Positions 11,462 through 25,016 of a stretch of 64,000 nucleotides of DNA are shown one piece after another (positions within the stretch are counted from its first letter, which is position 1; the number at the start of each line of letters is the position of its first letter). The position numbers and the translations under genes are program-made. Source of the DNA: Ichthyophthirius multifiliis (Eukaryota > Ciliophora > Oligohymenophorea > Hymenostomatida); the NCBI RefSeq assembly GCF_000220395.1, contig NW_004086057.1, positions 94,512 through 158,511 of the forward strand. Direction: 5' to 3'. A model generated the notes under the pieces. It saw only the letters and a program-made list of their open reading frames with translations, made no database searches and was not told where the DNA came from.

Positions 11462-12640
11462 TCATATAATAAGATAATTATAAGCAGGATCTAACTTAAT
11501 GTTATTTCTTAAAATTTAATTTTATTACTAAACTTAATTTAGCTACTATTATAAAATATTAAAATCATTTTATAGTTTATCAAATGATAATCCTCGTTAT
11601 TACCATTATTATATAATGCTTATTTTCTATTATAAAAGTTAGTTTAGATTATTTATTTCTTTATCTGTTTCTATTTATATTGCTACTAATTAATCTAAAT
11701 CATTTTTTCCTCTTTTTAATTGATTTTTTAATTCATCAATTCTTGCTATTTATGTTTCTTGATAAAAAATATTATATATATATATAATACTTTTCAAATA
11801 AAAAATATTTACTCATAATTTCATCTATATTTTGTATTTAAAAATTTAATTATTAATTTTATATATCTTTTGCATTAATTTAAGTTGTTTTTTAAGCAAT
11901 TTGATTGCTTAATACTTATTCAAATAATCCTAACCTATTAATCTTATAATTTAAACTTTCTAATAAATAATTATCCGTATTATCTTAAATTTGTGGTTGT
12001 TCGAAAATTTTTTGTTTCATATTTTATGCTGTATCGCTATTTAAAATAACTATAGGTTTTTAAATAGGTCGCTTTTTATTAAAAATAATATATATAATTA
12101 ATGATTTATTATTACATATTCCTATTATTATGGCATCTAAGTTAATACTTATTGTTTTAAAGTGTTTTCTTATTAATATGGTTATTAAATTTCTTAAATT
12201 TGATTTTACTATGGATACAAAGGTTTTTATTATGTATAAATTTGAGGTCCAGCTATCGGATTTAATGTTTATTATTAAATTTATTATTAATTATTTTAAG
12301 GAGGAGGTTATAAGTATAATTTTTATTGAAATTGTTAATTTGCAATAATTTATGGTTAGGGAATAGATTAAGGAACTTATTAACCAAAATGAGGAAGTGG
12401 TGGTGGTGGATTATGAATTAATTAACCTTGCTAAATTTCAGCTGAATTTATATATTAGGAATTTCTTTAAGGCATCAAAGGTGTTTATGATACAAAGCCT
12501 TAATTAACTGCTTAGGGCATATATCCTAAAGGCACAGATTAAGGAATAAATCTTTAAGGTAATTATTATGGCAGCATAAAAGGATCAACTTATTATATAG
12601 GGACTGGAATTTATCGTTATGGGAAATAATTATTAATCAT
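11462..12640 (-). CDS. Pro/Gln-rich protein with C-terminal coiled coil
   Basis: Exons 12640-12116, 12071-11813 and 11757-11462, with introns 12072-12115 (44 bp) and 11758-11812 (55 bp); 1,080 nt spliced, 359 residues. The first 180 residues are low-complexity Gln/Pro with PPPPLPHFG and PQQ repeats and no predicted fold. From about residue 200 the protein is coiled coil: KTQIARIDELKNQLKRGK and INNLNQLLQQKISIIQQW. It ends NNIKLDPAYNYLII. Because Gln is mainly TAA here, under the standard code this gene is invisible, and a spurious ORF appears on the other strand at 12130-12348. The layout (disordered Pro/Gln head, helical tail) is seen in ESCRT and nuclear-pore proteins, but no family motif was found. 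Conservation is unknown. Confidence 0.7.
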
Positions 12641-12686
12641 TTATTTAATTTTGAATTTTAATTTTTTTTTTTAAATTATTTGATTG

Positions 12687-12726
<40 letters not shown>

Positions 12727-12884
12727 TTTTTTAATTTTTTATTTTAAAAAATAATTTTTAATATAATATTTGTATTTATTTATTTTTTAAAAATCATAAA
12801 ATAAAATAAATATTTTTATTTATAATAAATACAAAAAATAAAAAAAAAAAAACATATAACGTATTTTTTATATACTAAATATAA

Positions 12885-12942
<58 letters not shown>

Positions 12943-13060
12943 CTGAAAATATGATTTATATATAAAATAATATATCAATAAATAATTTATATTATTAATA
13001 AAAATTTATCTTATCAATATTATGAGAATTTTAATTGAATAAATTGCTCATTAAAGTTTT
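12641..13060. other. spacer with two (TA)n tracts
   Basis: Short spacer downstream of the Myb-type gene and upstream of the Pro/Gln-rich gene. TA tracts lie at about 12692-12721 and 12890-12938. No gene seen. Confidence 0.7.
12890..12938. repeat. (TA)n tract
   Basis: About 48 bp of TA in an intergenic spacer. Confidence 0.95.
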
Positions 13061-14605
13061 TCATTATTTAAAAGTATTACTATTTTCTGATATTTTTTCT
13101 TTTTAGCATGTCAATTAAATTATTTATAATTTCTTTTATTAGTTTTCATTAAATTAACTATTTATAATGTTTTGATTATTATTTTATTAATATTTGTCAT
13201 TTATATTTTCTATACAAGTTTAATATTAATTAAAATTTTATTTATTTAGAATCTAAACTTAAGTTTTTTCCATTTAATCATCCTAAAATTTATTTTCTTG
13301 ATTTTCATTTGCACTATCTTATTTATTAGAACAGAACTTTTTTCTTAATTAAGCTAATTTTTATAATTTATCACAATTTAAACTAGAATAAATTTAAAAA
13401 GAGCTTTTTCTTTATCTTTGTTAATATATTTATTCATCACTATTTCTGTTCTCGTTTTAAATTTTTAAATTTTAAATATTTTCAGTATTTTATTTAAAAG
13501 CCATTTTATTTGAAAAATCTCCATATCTTTTTTCCAAGAAATTATAAAAGCTTTAATAGTTTTAAAGGTTATCTTATTAAATTTATTATAATACTTATTT
13601 ATTGCTTATCTCTTCAAAAGCATTAAATATATTTTATTTTTATGTTTCATCTAACTCATAAAATTATTAATTTATATTATTCTTTTATTACAAAATAGTT
13701 TATTCTTTCTTTTAAATATTATTTTTAATAATAGGCTTCAATGTATTTAGTTATTATATTAGATCGCATAAGTTTTATACATCTAAATTTATATATTAAA
13801 TAATGCTTTATTATAAAATAATAATTTTACTTTATTCTGTTACAGATGAATGTATTTACTCATTTTAAATATTGAAGGGTTTTATTATTTATATTTCTTT
13901 TAAAAAAATAAGATTATTTATAAAAAAATAAAGAATTTATATTAAATTTAATTTATACATATTTTAATTTTTTTAATAAATATATATAATTAAACCTTTA
14001 TTAATGTCATCTTAACTTTTTTTTGAAAATAAATTTTATTTAAATTAAATATAATTTGAATTCGAAAAAGGATTATTGTAATTTTATTATTCATAAATTT
14101 AATTATTTTCTTAATCATTATTATTTTTAAATAGCTCTTATAAAATCAATCCTTAATCTTAATTTCCTTTTTAATTACTTTAGTATTAAACTAAATTATA
14201 AAGTTTTCTATTATAAGCTTTTTCTATTTTATTAAAAAATTTCTATGAATGAGATCTGATTTAAGCACCAGTTCTAGTCCCCACATGTTCTTCTACTTTT
14301 TTCCAATTTTTTCCATGTAAGCTTAATCCTTCTACAAAACGTAAATGTTCTTCTTTTTTCCATCTTCCTTAGTTGCTATTGCTATTTGAGTTTAAAAATA
14401 ATAACTAGTTTTTCAGATTTAACTGAGAAAAAGAGTTCTTTTCTTGTTCTACATTTTATTATTAAAAAGATTCTTATTCACATTCTTTTTACAGTTTTAT
14501 CATCTCATTTTTACAAAACTCTTTTATTAAAGCATCAGAAGCAATAAATGTTTAGGGTACCATTTATTGAATATTTTTATCATCATTTTATTAATTAATA
14601 TCCAT
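13061..14605 (-). CDS. SHAQKYF-class Myb/SANT DNA-binding protein
   Basis: ATG at 14605, TGA at 13061-13063, with a probable 99-bp intron at 13897-13995; 481 residues. A single Myb-like repeat lies at about residues 80-130: GRWKKEEHLRFVEGLSLHGK, then NWKKVEEHVGTRTGAQIRSH and SQKFF. The last part is the signature of the SHAQKYF subclass (here SHSQKFF), in which the second helix recognises DNA. Two of the regularly spaced Trp are present; the third is replaced by Phe in QKFF, as is usual in the subclass. The remainder is Asn/Gln-rich and disordered with coiled-coil segments (EKRYGDFSNKMAF). In plants and alveolates such proteins are transcription factors or chromatin-complex subunits. The intron is in frame, so its removal rests on composition and GT...AG ends. 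Confidence 0.85.
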
Positions 14606-15602
14606 TGTTCTTTTTATTGAAGATAATAGTTTTATTATTAATATTTATTTTTATAATTTTCTTTTTTTTAAAATTAAATAAATATATAAATGATAGTTTT
14701 TTATATAAAATAAATATAATTATTTGATCTTTTTTTATTATTTTTATTTTTTAAAGTCGTTAAAAAAAGATTTATTATTAAATTTTTAAATTAATGATAT
14801 ATATAGAGGAAGTAGAGTTAAAATAAATTATAAATTATTAATATATAAAATGTTTTTTTTTTATATTAAATAAATATTTAATTATTAAAATATAATTTAT
14901 TTAATAAAATATAGAATAATATTAATAAAATTTAAATATTAAATATAAAAAAATCAATTTATAATATTGCTATAATTAAAATTTAAATGAATATATATTA
15001 TTAAATATTAAAATTTATATTTAATATATATTAATTTAATAAAATTTATTTAAATAATAATTACATTAAAAAAGCATTTATATTTATATTAAATATGATT
15101 TATTGCTTTTTATAATATTAAAACAAAAATATATTTTATAAATATAATATTAAATAAAAAACATTTATATTGAATATAATAAAAAAAATTAAATATAAGG
15201 TCTTATTTATTAAGAATTATAAAAAAAAAAATGTATTTGAATAAAGTTTATTTATAAAAATAAATATTAATAATATAATTTTTGAATATTTTTTAGTAAA
15301 ATTTATTATATATTTATTATTTTATAAACATTATATATTTAAATTTATAATTTATTTATTTTTCAATTTGTTAAAAAACTTATTATATTTATTTAATATT
15401 ATAATATTAAATTTTAAGAAAAAATCCTTTTTTATAAATTTCTAAATTAATTTTTATTGAAATTAAAATTTGAATAAGACATTGAATAAACTATTAAATA
15501 TCATTTAATTTTAAAAATAGAATAATAATTAAATTTTGAATTCATATTAAGGTTTTATGTATTAATAAAATTTATATCTCTTTCTAAAAAAGATATCTCT
15601 AC
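14606..15602. other. non-coding spacer
   Basis: Upstream of the Myb-type gene. Nearly pure A/T with T- and A-runs; no coding-like frame was found. Confidence 0.6.
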
Positions 15603-15962
15603 ATGTAATTTTACTTGATGTATTTTAATATTAATATTTATCAACAATATATAGTAAATTTTATTTACTAAAATTATGATAATATTCTTGAATTAAGAAC
15701 TAAATCTAATAATTACTTAATTAAGGGAAGAAATATTTTTGTATTGTTAAGAAGTATTAATTTATCTATTTTTTAATTATTTAATCAAAAATTAGAAATT
15801 AATTATATTTATAAATTATTACAATAAAATGTTACAGAATTCAAATATTATTATACTATATAAGTTATATATATTTTTCTTTCTTTTTATTTATTTAAAA
15901 AATAAGGTTTAAAAGAGTTATTATTATTTTCAAATTCTTTTAAATAAATAATTTTATATTGA
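15603..15962 (+). CDS. possible small protein, uncertain
   Basis: Open frame of 119 residues, ATG 15603 to TGA 15960-15962. The middle has a more varied composition (NILELRTKSNNYLIKGRNIF) than the surrounding spacer; the C-terminal part is hydrophobic. No family recognised. The frame is also open upstream to a TGA near 15536. A chance ORF is quite possible. Confidence 0.25.
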
Positions 15963-16920
15963 CAATAAAATATTTATTAATTGCTAAAATAAATAATAAA
16001 ATACTTAAAAATTGTATTAATTAATAATCATTATATCATTATTTTTCTTTTCATTAATATTTTATATAACACAATATTTAAATATATCCAGTCATATAAG
16101 ATATTTATTTTTTAACTCATAAACCAAAGATATTTTAAAAGCTAATAATTAAAGAAAAGTATTTATTTTCATTTAATATTTTATTTTTAATCTTCATAAA
16201 ATAATAGAGATAAAATTTTAAATATTAATAAAAATAATAATTAGTTTAAGATAAATTTATTAAAATATATTATTTTATTGAAAATATTGTAAAAAATAAA
16301 TTATTCAAATAAAAATATACTACAAATTTAGTCTATGATTGAATTAAAAAAAAAAATTGCAATAAAGTATATATAAATTAATTATTAAAATTAAAAAATA
16401 ATATAAAATTATAGAAATATAAAATAAAAATAGTATAATAAAAAATAAATAATAAAAAGAAAAATAGAAAAAAAAAATGATAGTTAGTATTAAAGTAAAA
16501 ATATTTATATATATTAAAAAGTTAAAATAATATAAAATAAAAAAAAACTAAAGTTATTAAAAATTATAGAGATATTAGAAAAAAAATAAAACTAAAATAT
16601 ATATATATATAGATATAATATTAAAATATTTATATATTTATATATTTTAACTAAAATATATATATATTTATATATTTATATATATATATTTTTTTTTTTA
16701 ATTTATATTTGTATTTTTTTTATATTTAAATTTATTTATTTATTATAATTTTTTTTTCTTTTATATATTAAAAATAATAATTTTTTTTTCTATAAATTTT
16801 ATATTAAAAATTAATTATTAATGAAATATTATATTTTATGAACAATAAAATTTTTTAAATAATATATAATATAATATTTTAAAAATTATTTATTGCTTAA
16901 AAAAAAAAAATTATAATTAA
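15963..16920. other. non-coding spacer
   Basis: Upstream region of the FtsX-like gene. Repetitive ATAT and TTTA words at 16590-16690. No gene seen. Confidence 0.6.
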
Positions 16921-19900
16921 ATGAATTAATTACATAATTTTATATATAATTAATAAAAAGTAAAAGGTTAATCATTTTTAGGAACATTTAATATAATTTT
17001 TCAATACATAATATAAGATATTAAAAAAAAGCCAAGGTCATTTAAAATTGGAATATTTTCAATCTTTTTAGTTATAGGTTTTTTAGCTGCTATTTAAAGT
17101 GCTTTTTAATTAAGCCCTGTAATTTTCCTTTCTATAGCTGAAGATTAAGTTGGTGACTCTGACATTTTATTAACTCCTATTTAATTTGAAAATAATACAA
17201 GCATTAATACTTAAAGCGATTCATAAAACATTCTATCTAGTATTCGTTTTTTAAATTCTTCAGATATAGAGGCAACTTGTAATTCTTTTTCTGACCATGT
17301 ATCTGGATGTTCGTCTAGATGGATGTTTATAGGTAAATTATTTGATCCAAAAGGAGTTTCTTCTAATACTTATGGTTCATATTTTATTGCTTTAAATTCA
17401 ATTAAAGGTAAATAAAATTATTTATTTTTATTAAAAATGACAATATAAATAAAGAAAGAAATATAGGATTAGGAAGAAGATTAAAAGTAGATGTTTTAAA
17501 AGGAAATGAATGCTATTTAACTGCAACAACAATGCGTGGTTTAAAATTAAACGAATAAGAATAAGTTGGTCTAAACATAGATTTAATAAATGCAATTTTA
17601 ATAAATGGAAATTTCTTTAATATAAACTAATTAAATAATACGAATAACTTATCTCCATATGATTAAATATAATCCAAAATTCGTGATTTTATAGAATAAT
17701 AAATAAATAATTAACTTGCTTAAAGCCCTTAATTTAGTAAAAATCAAATTATTTCTTTTGTTGATACTTTAATTTTGCTATCAAATATAAGTTAAGTTGA
17801 TTAAGACAATATTTATAATCTTTTCTAGATTTATCTAGACTCTTAAGGTATTAAAGCAAATTCTAAATAGCTTTTAGAACCGGTTATAGGAGATGGAAAT
17901 TTAAAGGAAACGTCAGAGTCATTAAAAGAGGAAGCTTAAAAGCTTCCAGATGATTTTGTATTGAATTCTACAGTTTTGGCAGATTAAATTACTCCAGTAG
18001 TAATGAGGGCATTAAATTTTACATAAAATTATACCATTTAAAAAGCAATAGAGTCTCCAAATGGTAAATGGGCTGAAAATTTAGGAAATGTAATTGTTGT
18101 AGATCAGTTAGATGTTTTAGTATATATTTGGGAAGGTTTCGAAAAAGAATTGAAAAGAGCATAGTAATAATAACAATAAAATATAGGAAATACTTAAACT
18201 ATTAATTTGGTAAATATTTTACTAAATTCAGGTTTGTAGAATTCTTTGAAATAATTTATTAGAAGCATTAATATTTAAGAATATGCAGTTTTATCCAATA
18301 TGGTTTTTAATAATAGAATGGGAATTTATAATAGCGAGGATGTGATTAAGAAGAATATTATTTCCATTTCCAATAAATTTTATAAGAATTACGGATAAAA
18401 GAAAGCAATGTAGAGTACTGTTCCACTTTCTACTATAGTTATAGGATTACTTATTTTGAAACTTTTCCTTGATAATATGATTGCAACAAGCATTTTTTTA
18501 CTTTTTATGCTTGCAGTATTGCTTATTTATTCCCTTATGATATCCGATGTGGAAGAAAAAACATATGAATTCGGTATGTTAAGGGCTCTTGGTTTTTAGA
18601 AAAATAGTTTGGTGTATCTTTTGATAATTTAAGGTTTAATATTTGCTATTCCAGGACTTTGCTTAGGACTTTTGATGGCTTATTTATTAAATTCAATAAT
18701 TGCGTTCATTATTTTTGATAAAGCTGTTATGACAACTACTTATGATTTACATTGGTCGGCTATTGCTTTAGCAATTTTCTTGGGTATTTTTATTCCTTTA
18801 ATTTCTGTGTATTTGCCTATTTAAAGAGCGATGTCAAAAACATTAAGAGATAGTCTTGACTTATATCATAGAGTTGTCAATTAAATTTCTGTGAGTGTTT
18901 AGAAATTGGAAAAATTGGGAATTTCCTTTTCTTAATCTGTAAATGCATTTACTCTTATTTTGATGGGAATCGTTTGCTATTATATAGCCCCAGCAGCTTT
19001 TGTATTTAAAAAGTTGGATCTTTTTTTGGCTATTATTAATATTGTTTTGATTATGATGATTATTGGATTTACCCTATTATTGAATTTATCACAAAAATAT
19101 GTAGAAAGAGTTTTCGTAAAACTCTTTTTGTGTATTTTTAGAAAAGAAAAGCACTTAGAAATCGTAATTGTCAAAAATATGAATGGGCATAGAAGAAGAA
19201 ACAGCAAAACAGCTATCATGTATACAATAGCTTTGGCTTTCCTTATTTTTACTGGAGCAGGTTTTTCTTTATAAAGTAAATAAATCCAAGATAATCTTAA
19301 AAGTTCTCTAGGAACTGATTTTAAGGTTTAGTTAATTAACGATAAAACAGGACTTGATGAAAGGGGAATGAGAGAATATATGGAAGAATACATAAAAAGA
19401 AACCCTACACATATAAATGGGTATTCATTTATAACTTTTTCTATGAAGGAATTCCCAAAATTTAAAAACTCTAAACTAAGTTCTTTAAGTTAATTCCCAA
19501 GCCTTAAGAATTTAGATATTAAAGGAGTGGAGAAAAACTATTTATAAAGCAGTTATTTGGATTTTTATTATCCTACGTAGTTTGATCCTAATTATAAGTT
19601 TAAAACAATATCTAATAACGGGAATGATGTAAATGATTGTGTAGAAAGTCTTTTTTCTTAAGAAGGAAACCTGAATATTTAGAAAAGTACTGATGTCTTT
19701 AAAATTATTTCAAATGCTTAATATAGAAAATAAGACCAAATAAATCCTATTCCTGATTTCTAAGTAGATTATAATTCAAATACTAATAAAAAAATTATTA
19801 ATAAAGGGTAATCTGAAAAACGTTTTACTTCTTCTAAATATAAGGATGAAGAAATTAATGTAATATTACCTTCAGGACTTAAATATGCAATAAGTTTGGA

Positions 19901-20711
19901 TGTAAATACTCCTGCTTTACTTGAGTTCTCAGGCATAAGATATAGAACTAAAATTAGATGTATGGCTAATAAATTTTCGGGATTTAAATTTAGTTCTTAT
20001 AGATAAATTTAATTCTATGGAGAATCTTTGACAGGAATAGAATAGTTTAAATATATAATTGATTCTTATTATTATTATTCTGGCCATGCAAGTAATCCAG
20101 AAGTTAAATATTTCTTTGAAAAAGTTCAACCAGGAAGTTCTTACGGAATACCAAAATAATCTTTATTAATTAAATTTAAAAAAAATTTGTCTAAATTTGA
20201 AAGGGAAGATTTGGCTAATGGACTAAGAAATTATTTCAAAAACGATTTCACATAATTATTTGATGTGCCTTAAATAGTGGAAAGTATTGAGTAAACTTTA
20301 TTTTTTATTGATCTTTTCTCACTTGTTGTTGCTGGTATTTCAATTATTCTCTCTTTTTTCTTAATTCTAGTGTCATTTGTGTCTAATATTAAAGAAAATA
20401 GTTGGGAGTTTGGGGTTTTGAGAGCAATCGGATTAAATAAAAGATAAATTACAAGAGTTTATATGATTGAATCTTGTGTTTTGGTACTTTCAAGTGGATT
20501 TATAGGAACTGTTATTGGCATTACTGTAGCAGTCACTTTAACTTTGTAATTTTTAATGTTTACTGAATTACCTTTTGTTTTTGTTTTCCCTTATAAAATG
20601 TTTTTTACTACTTTTTTATCTGGATTTCTTATTGCTGTTTTCGGTTCTTATTTTGCTTTGACAGAATTTAAAGATAAACCTATTTCTACAATTGTAAAAG
20701 GATTAATTTGA
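16921..20711 (+). CDS. FtsX-like ABC-transporter permease, two permease domains
   Basis: Exons 16921-17407 and 17455-20711 with a 47-bp intron; 3,744 nt spliced, 1,247 residues. A first membrane helix lies at residues 33-53 (GIFSIFLVIGFLAA), followed by a large loop to about residue 480. The first FtsX domain (about 490-650) has VEEKTYEFGMLRALGFQ, the coupling helix with E-[FY]-G-x-L-R-A-[LI]-G. Two more helices at 660-725 and one at about 750 precede a second loop. The second FtsX domain (about 1105-1247) contains ENSWEFGVLRAIGLNKRQ and three helices. This duplicated layout matches MacB/LolE-type permeases in eukaryotic form. No ATPase gene is adjacent, so its partner, if any, is encoded elsewhere. 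Substrate unknown. The start is the first ATG and precedes the first helix by a short basic tail. Confidence 0.9.
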
Positions 20712-20865
20712 TTATTTTTTTATGTATTTTTTTCCATAATTTTTTTTTTACATATGAATAAATATTTTTTAAAAAGCAATAATATAATAATTTTATAAAT
20801 AAAAAATATTTTTTTTATAAATATATAATAATTAAAATTAATAAAATGCTTACATAAATAAAAAA

Positions 20866-23800
20866 TCAATCGCTTTCATACATAATAGCTTCTTATAATT
20901 CTGCATCAATCTAGACTTCCCCAAAGAATAGATTTTAAAATAATTTATTAGGAACGACATTTTTTTTTCCATAAAAATAAAAATGTTCTTCTTAATCATA
21001 CTATCCTTATTATTATGCCTAAACTTAAGTTTTATTTTAGTTTAATTTCCCTATATGTAAATTTTCTTTTACTGTGAACAACTTCTTAGGATGTTCTAAA
21101 TTAATATGATTATAGGTTTATTTTGGATCTTGAAATAATTTATTACAAATAGAACAAAAATGAGATTTACAAACAGTACAAGTTAAATGATTACATCCTT
21201 CTTCATGAGAAAATTTAGCAAAGCATTTTGGACATTATTTTACGAAACCTAAATATATTAAATCATTGATTCCTTTATCTTTTATAGAAGTTTCGCAAGG
21301 TATTTATGATTCATGTACTGGATGAAGTGGAATATTGAAGTTTTCTTTAAGTATGTGCTAAGTACAATATTTATTTGAACAAAAAAGACAAGTAATTTCT
21401 ATCTTTTTTTCTAAGGCGATTTAAGATATTTCGAATCTACCTTTACAATCAGGAAAAATGCAAGAAATAAATGTTTTTTAATCATATTCGTTTGTAAGCA
21501 TTTCAATACAGGATTTAGTTCTTTTTCTTAAAATATCTTTTACTTCAAAAGTTTAAAATAAAGAACTTATATCATTTAAAGAAATCGGTACTTTGTCGCA
21601 TGAAGGACATTTTATTTGTTTTTGAAATTATGAAAATGAAGATAAAATAGAATTTTTAATATGTTTTTGCACACATTATTTGCAAGTAAAATTGCATGAA
21701 CATAATTATAAAGAAATCAAATCTACAGAATCAAAACATATTAAACAATTATTCACTAAATTATTATTTTCATGGATAAAAAATTATTCTTTTATATAAT
21801 TATTTTATTCATGGTATGACTTGTATTTTATTTAGAGTTATATTTGGTCGTCTTGAATCCATTTGTACTATATTTATTTTTAATTTAAATATTTGATAAG
21901 CTTTTCACTATTTTTTTAAAATATTTTGAATGTTAATGGGATAGGTAGCTATTCCATAAATGTTTTTAAGTAAATTTCTATTTCTTTTATAATAGGCTAT
22001 GCGTTTTTAAAAGAAGTTTTAGTGTATATTTCTAATGCGTTCGAATCAAAGTTATATCTTACAAATGTATTTTGAAAACTTAAACTTAAGTTTTTAAGAT
22101 ATTCCTAGCCATTTTTTTAAGTAAAAATATATTTTTCATTTAAATCTTTTAGTTATATCGTATGCTTTGGGTTTGTATATTTTTATATTTCTAAAATTCC
22201 TTTCATTATATCTTCATCTTTTTAGCCTTCTAAAATTATATTTATTATTGAATTCTTAGTTTCTTTTACTTCTTCAAATAAATTTATTATTTTTTAATTA
22301 TCGTTTTTATGAATTATTAATTTATATTCGCGTGCTTGATTTTCTAAATAATTAAAAAAAAATTTATAATATAAAAATACACTTCTATTTAATTATATTT
22401 TTCCTTATTTCTTTTTTTCTATATCCATTTTAAAATAAGTTAATTAATTTATTTTATGACCCTTTAATCTTTTTTTAATAAAAATAAAATAGTTACATGT
22501 TTGTTTTTTTACTAATCAATAATAAATTAAGCTCTTTCTTCGGAATCAAAGGCTAATTAAACATCATAAATAAAAAATTTGTTGTGTAAAACTTAATTAT
22601 TTTGGTTTATATCCTAACATATAACATTATTTTTTGGTAAACTATATTCATTAGGAACTAATTGATCAAATGTATTAATAACTTATTCTTAAACATATTT
22701 TTAATCATATTTAACACATTCTTAAGAAATCTTAATTTTTAAAATATAATTCGTTTTAGTCGTACATATATTATCATGAATCGAAGGTTTTACAACAATT
22801 CTTTTCGAATTATCTAGAACTAAAAGTTTATCTTAAAGATAGTTAAAAAAAAACTTAGCATGCTCTTTATTTTTAGTTACAATAAAATACTTGTTACTTT
22901 CCTTATCCTTATATATACTCATTACAGCATCTAAATTAAAATTAAAATATGAAATTAAATCAATTTAGGTTTTATTTTCAGGAAAATTAAATACAATAAC
23001 TGTATCATATTCATTAGGAAGAAGCCATTTTTATAATTCTAAGCCATCATTATAAATACATTTAAACTTGTATTCTTTATCAAAATATTCATGTGGAATT
23101 AATATTTTTTATTCTTCTTCTATTGAAATTATAGTTAATAGTTTATTATATTTATCAACAATTTTACTTTCTTTTATTTATTTTTTTGCATGCATTAAGG
23201 CCTATATTTATTTAATAATGCTTTATTTATTTTTTGTTTCTATTATTTTAAAAGACTCATTATTTTAACAAATATACAATAAATCTTAGTAAAGAAAATT
23301 TTCTATTTATTAAATTAAAGTTTAATCCAATTTTTTATTTAAAATGACTTCTCCAACATATGTAAAAAAAAAGTTTTCTAAAATGCAATTTTATTCTGAA
23401 GTAAATAATTCACTATTTTATAAATCTTATTATTTAATTTCAATTAAAATAGGAAAATCTTTGTCTTCATAATTTTCTTAAAAGTTTTTATCACTAGAAA
23501 GAAATAATTGGTTATTTTTTAATTATATAAAGAATTTGTCTTACGTATTAAATATTATTTCTTCATTATTTTAATTAAAAATATTTTATATGGCATTTCT
23601 TTAAATATCTTTTATTAAATAAATATTATTAGAATATGCTTTAATAAAGCAATATTTAAGATTCTAAAAAATAAGATTTTCATTTATAACAATACTTTAA
23701 TAGTCTATAAACTTACTTAAATTCTAAGTTATAATATCATATATATTGTCACATTCTTTAATAAATTATATTATTTTTTAAGAAACTCTTTTACCTTCTG

Positions 23801-24185
23801 CCTACATTTTCAGATAATTATCAAAAGCCTTTTAGAATTTATAAAAATATTCTATATCATTCTAGCATTTTAATTATTCTATGATTTTGTCATCTCCAAA
23901 TAATTCTAATAAAATATGGTTATTTTCACTAAAAGATTTTGAAATAGAATTATATTGATAATACTAACGTATTATAAAATTATAATATGGAGATTGTTTG
24001 TTTAGATAAATACTTTATATATTGCACATCTATACTAAACAATTTTTATCTATAGCTTCATATAGTAATACAGCATGCTCAAAGTAAAAATATTTTATGT
24101 GTTTTTGTATTGATTTTAATATGTTCATTATTTAATCATTATTTTTATATTTTTTAATTAATTCTTTAAAATCTTATGTATTCAT
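20866..24185 (-). CDS. RING-between-RING (RBR) E3 ubiquitin ligase, large
   Basis: Two exons, 24185-22497 and 22461-20866, joined across a 35-bp intron (22462-22496); 1,094 residues. Splicing removes the frame change between two long ORFs. RING1 begins near residue 802 (NNCLICFDS, then CSCNFTCKQCV and KCPSCDKVP). An IBR follows (FPDCKGRFE, CLFCSNKYC). RING2 near 970-1010 reads CPKCFAKFSHEEGCNHLTC and CKSHFCSIC; the Cys of EEGCNH is the expected thioester-forming residue. RBR ligases take ubiquitin from an E2 onto this Cys before transfer. The 800 N-terminal residues show no RING or helicase motif, but their position before an RBR recalls the plant DEAH11/12 type, where a helicase and an RNA-binding region precede RBR. 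The start is the first ATG of the frame. Confidence 0.85.
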
Positions 24186-24905
24186 TATTTGAATATTTAT
24201 TTAATTTCTAATAAAAATAAATATAAATTAATAATAATATTTTTATATTTTTAATTGGCTATATATAATTGATTTTAATTATTTTAGAAAGAAATTTAGA
24301 TTATATATCTCATTTTATATAAATAATTATTTAAAAAAGATTTAGGAAATTATCTTGTAAAATAAATAATTTGATAATTCTTTAGAAAATAACTTTTATA
24401 GTATTAATGAATTAATAATAAAAAAAAAATTATTAAATATTTAGAATTAAATACTATACATTTGATAAATAATAAAACTTAAAAATAAAAGCAATTTTAT
24501 AATAATAAAATATTATATAATAAAAATAAAAAAATAAAAGACTGAAAGGAAAAAAAATAAAGAAAAAAAAGTTAATATAAAAAATAAATAATAAAAATTA
24601 AAATAGTTTTAAAATAAATAACTTTTATTAATATTATTATCATTTTATTATAAATCAATTCATTTGCAAATAAATATTTAACTAGTAAACAAAATAATAT
24701 AAATTCGATTGCTTAAATAAGTTTTCAAAAAAAGAAATAAAGAAATAAAATAAAGAAAATTTAAATAATGAATAAATAAAATATGATAGACTATTAATAA
24801 AACAGTTAAGATATTTAAGAAGATAATAAAAAATAAATATTCTTTAATAAAGAATAACAAAATGTAAATATTTTAAATGTAAAAAAGAAAAAATTCAAGT
24901 AAAAA
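24186..24905. other. non-coding spacer
   Basis: Divergent spacer between the RBR gene (-) and the CCCH gene (+), where both promoters must lie. Only A/T-rich sequence is seen. Confidence 0.6.
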
Positions 24906-24959
24906 ATGTAAATAAAAAACAAACAAACTAAAAATCGACAAAAAAATATTAAAATTAAA

Positions 24960-24983
24960 ATGTATAATAATTATAGTAATAAT

Positions 24984-25016
<33 letters not shown>

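Noticed and set aside
12130-12348. Plus-strand standard-code ORF of 72 residues
   Set aside because: It is the complement of exon 1 of the Pro/Gln-rich gene on the minus strand, which has clear Gln/Pro coding structure.
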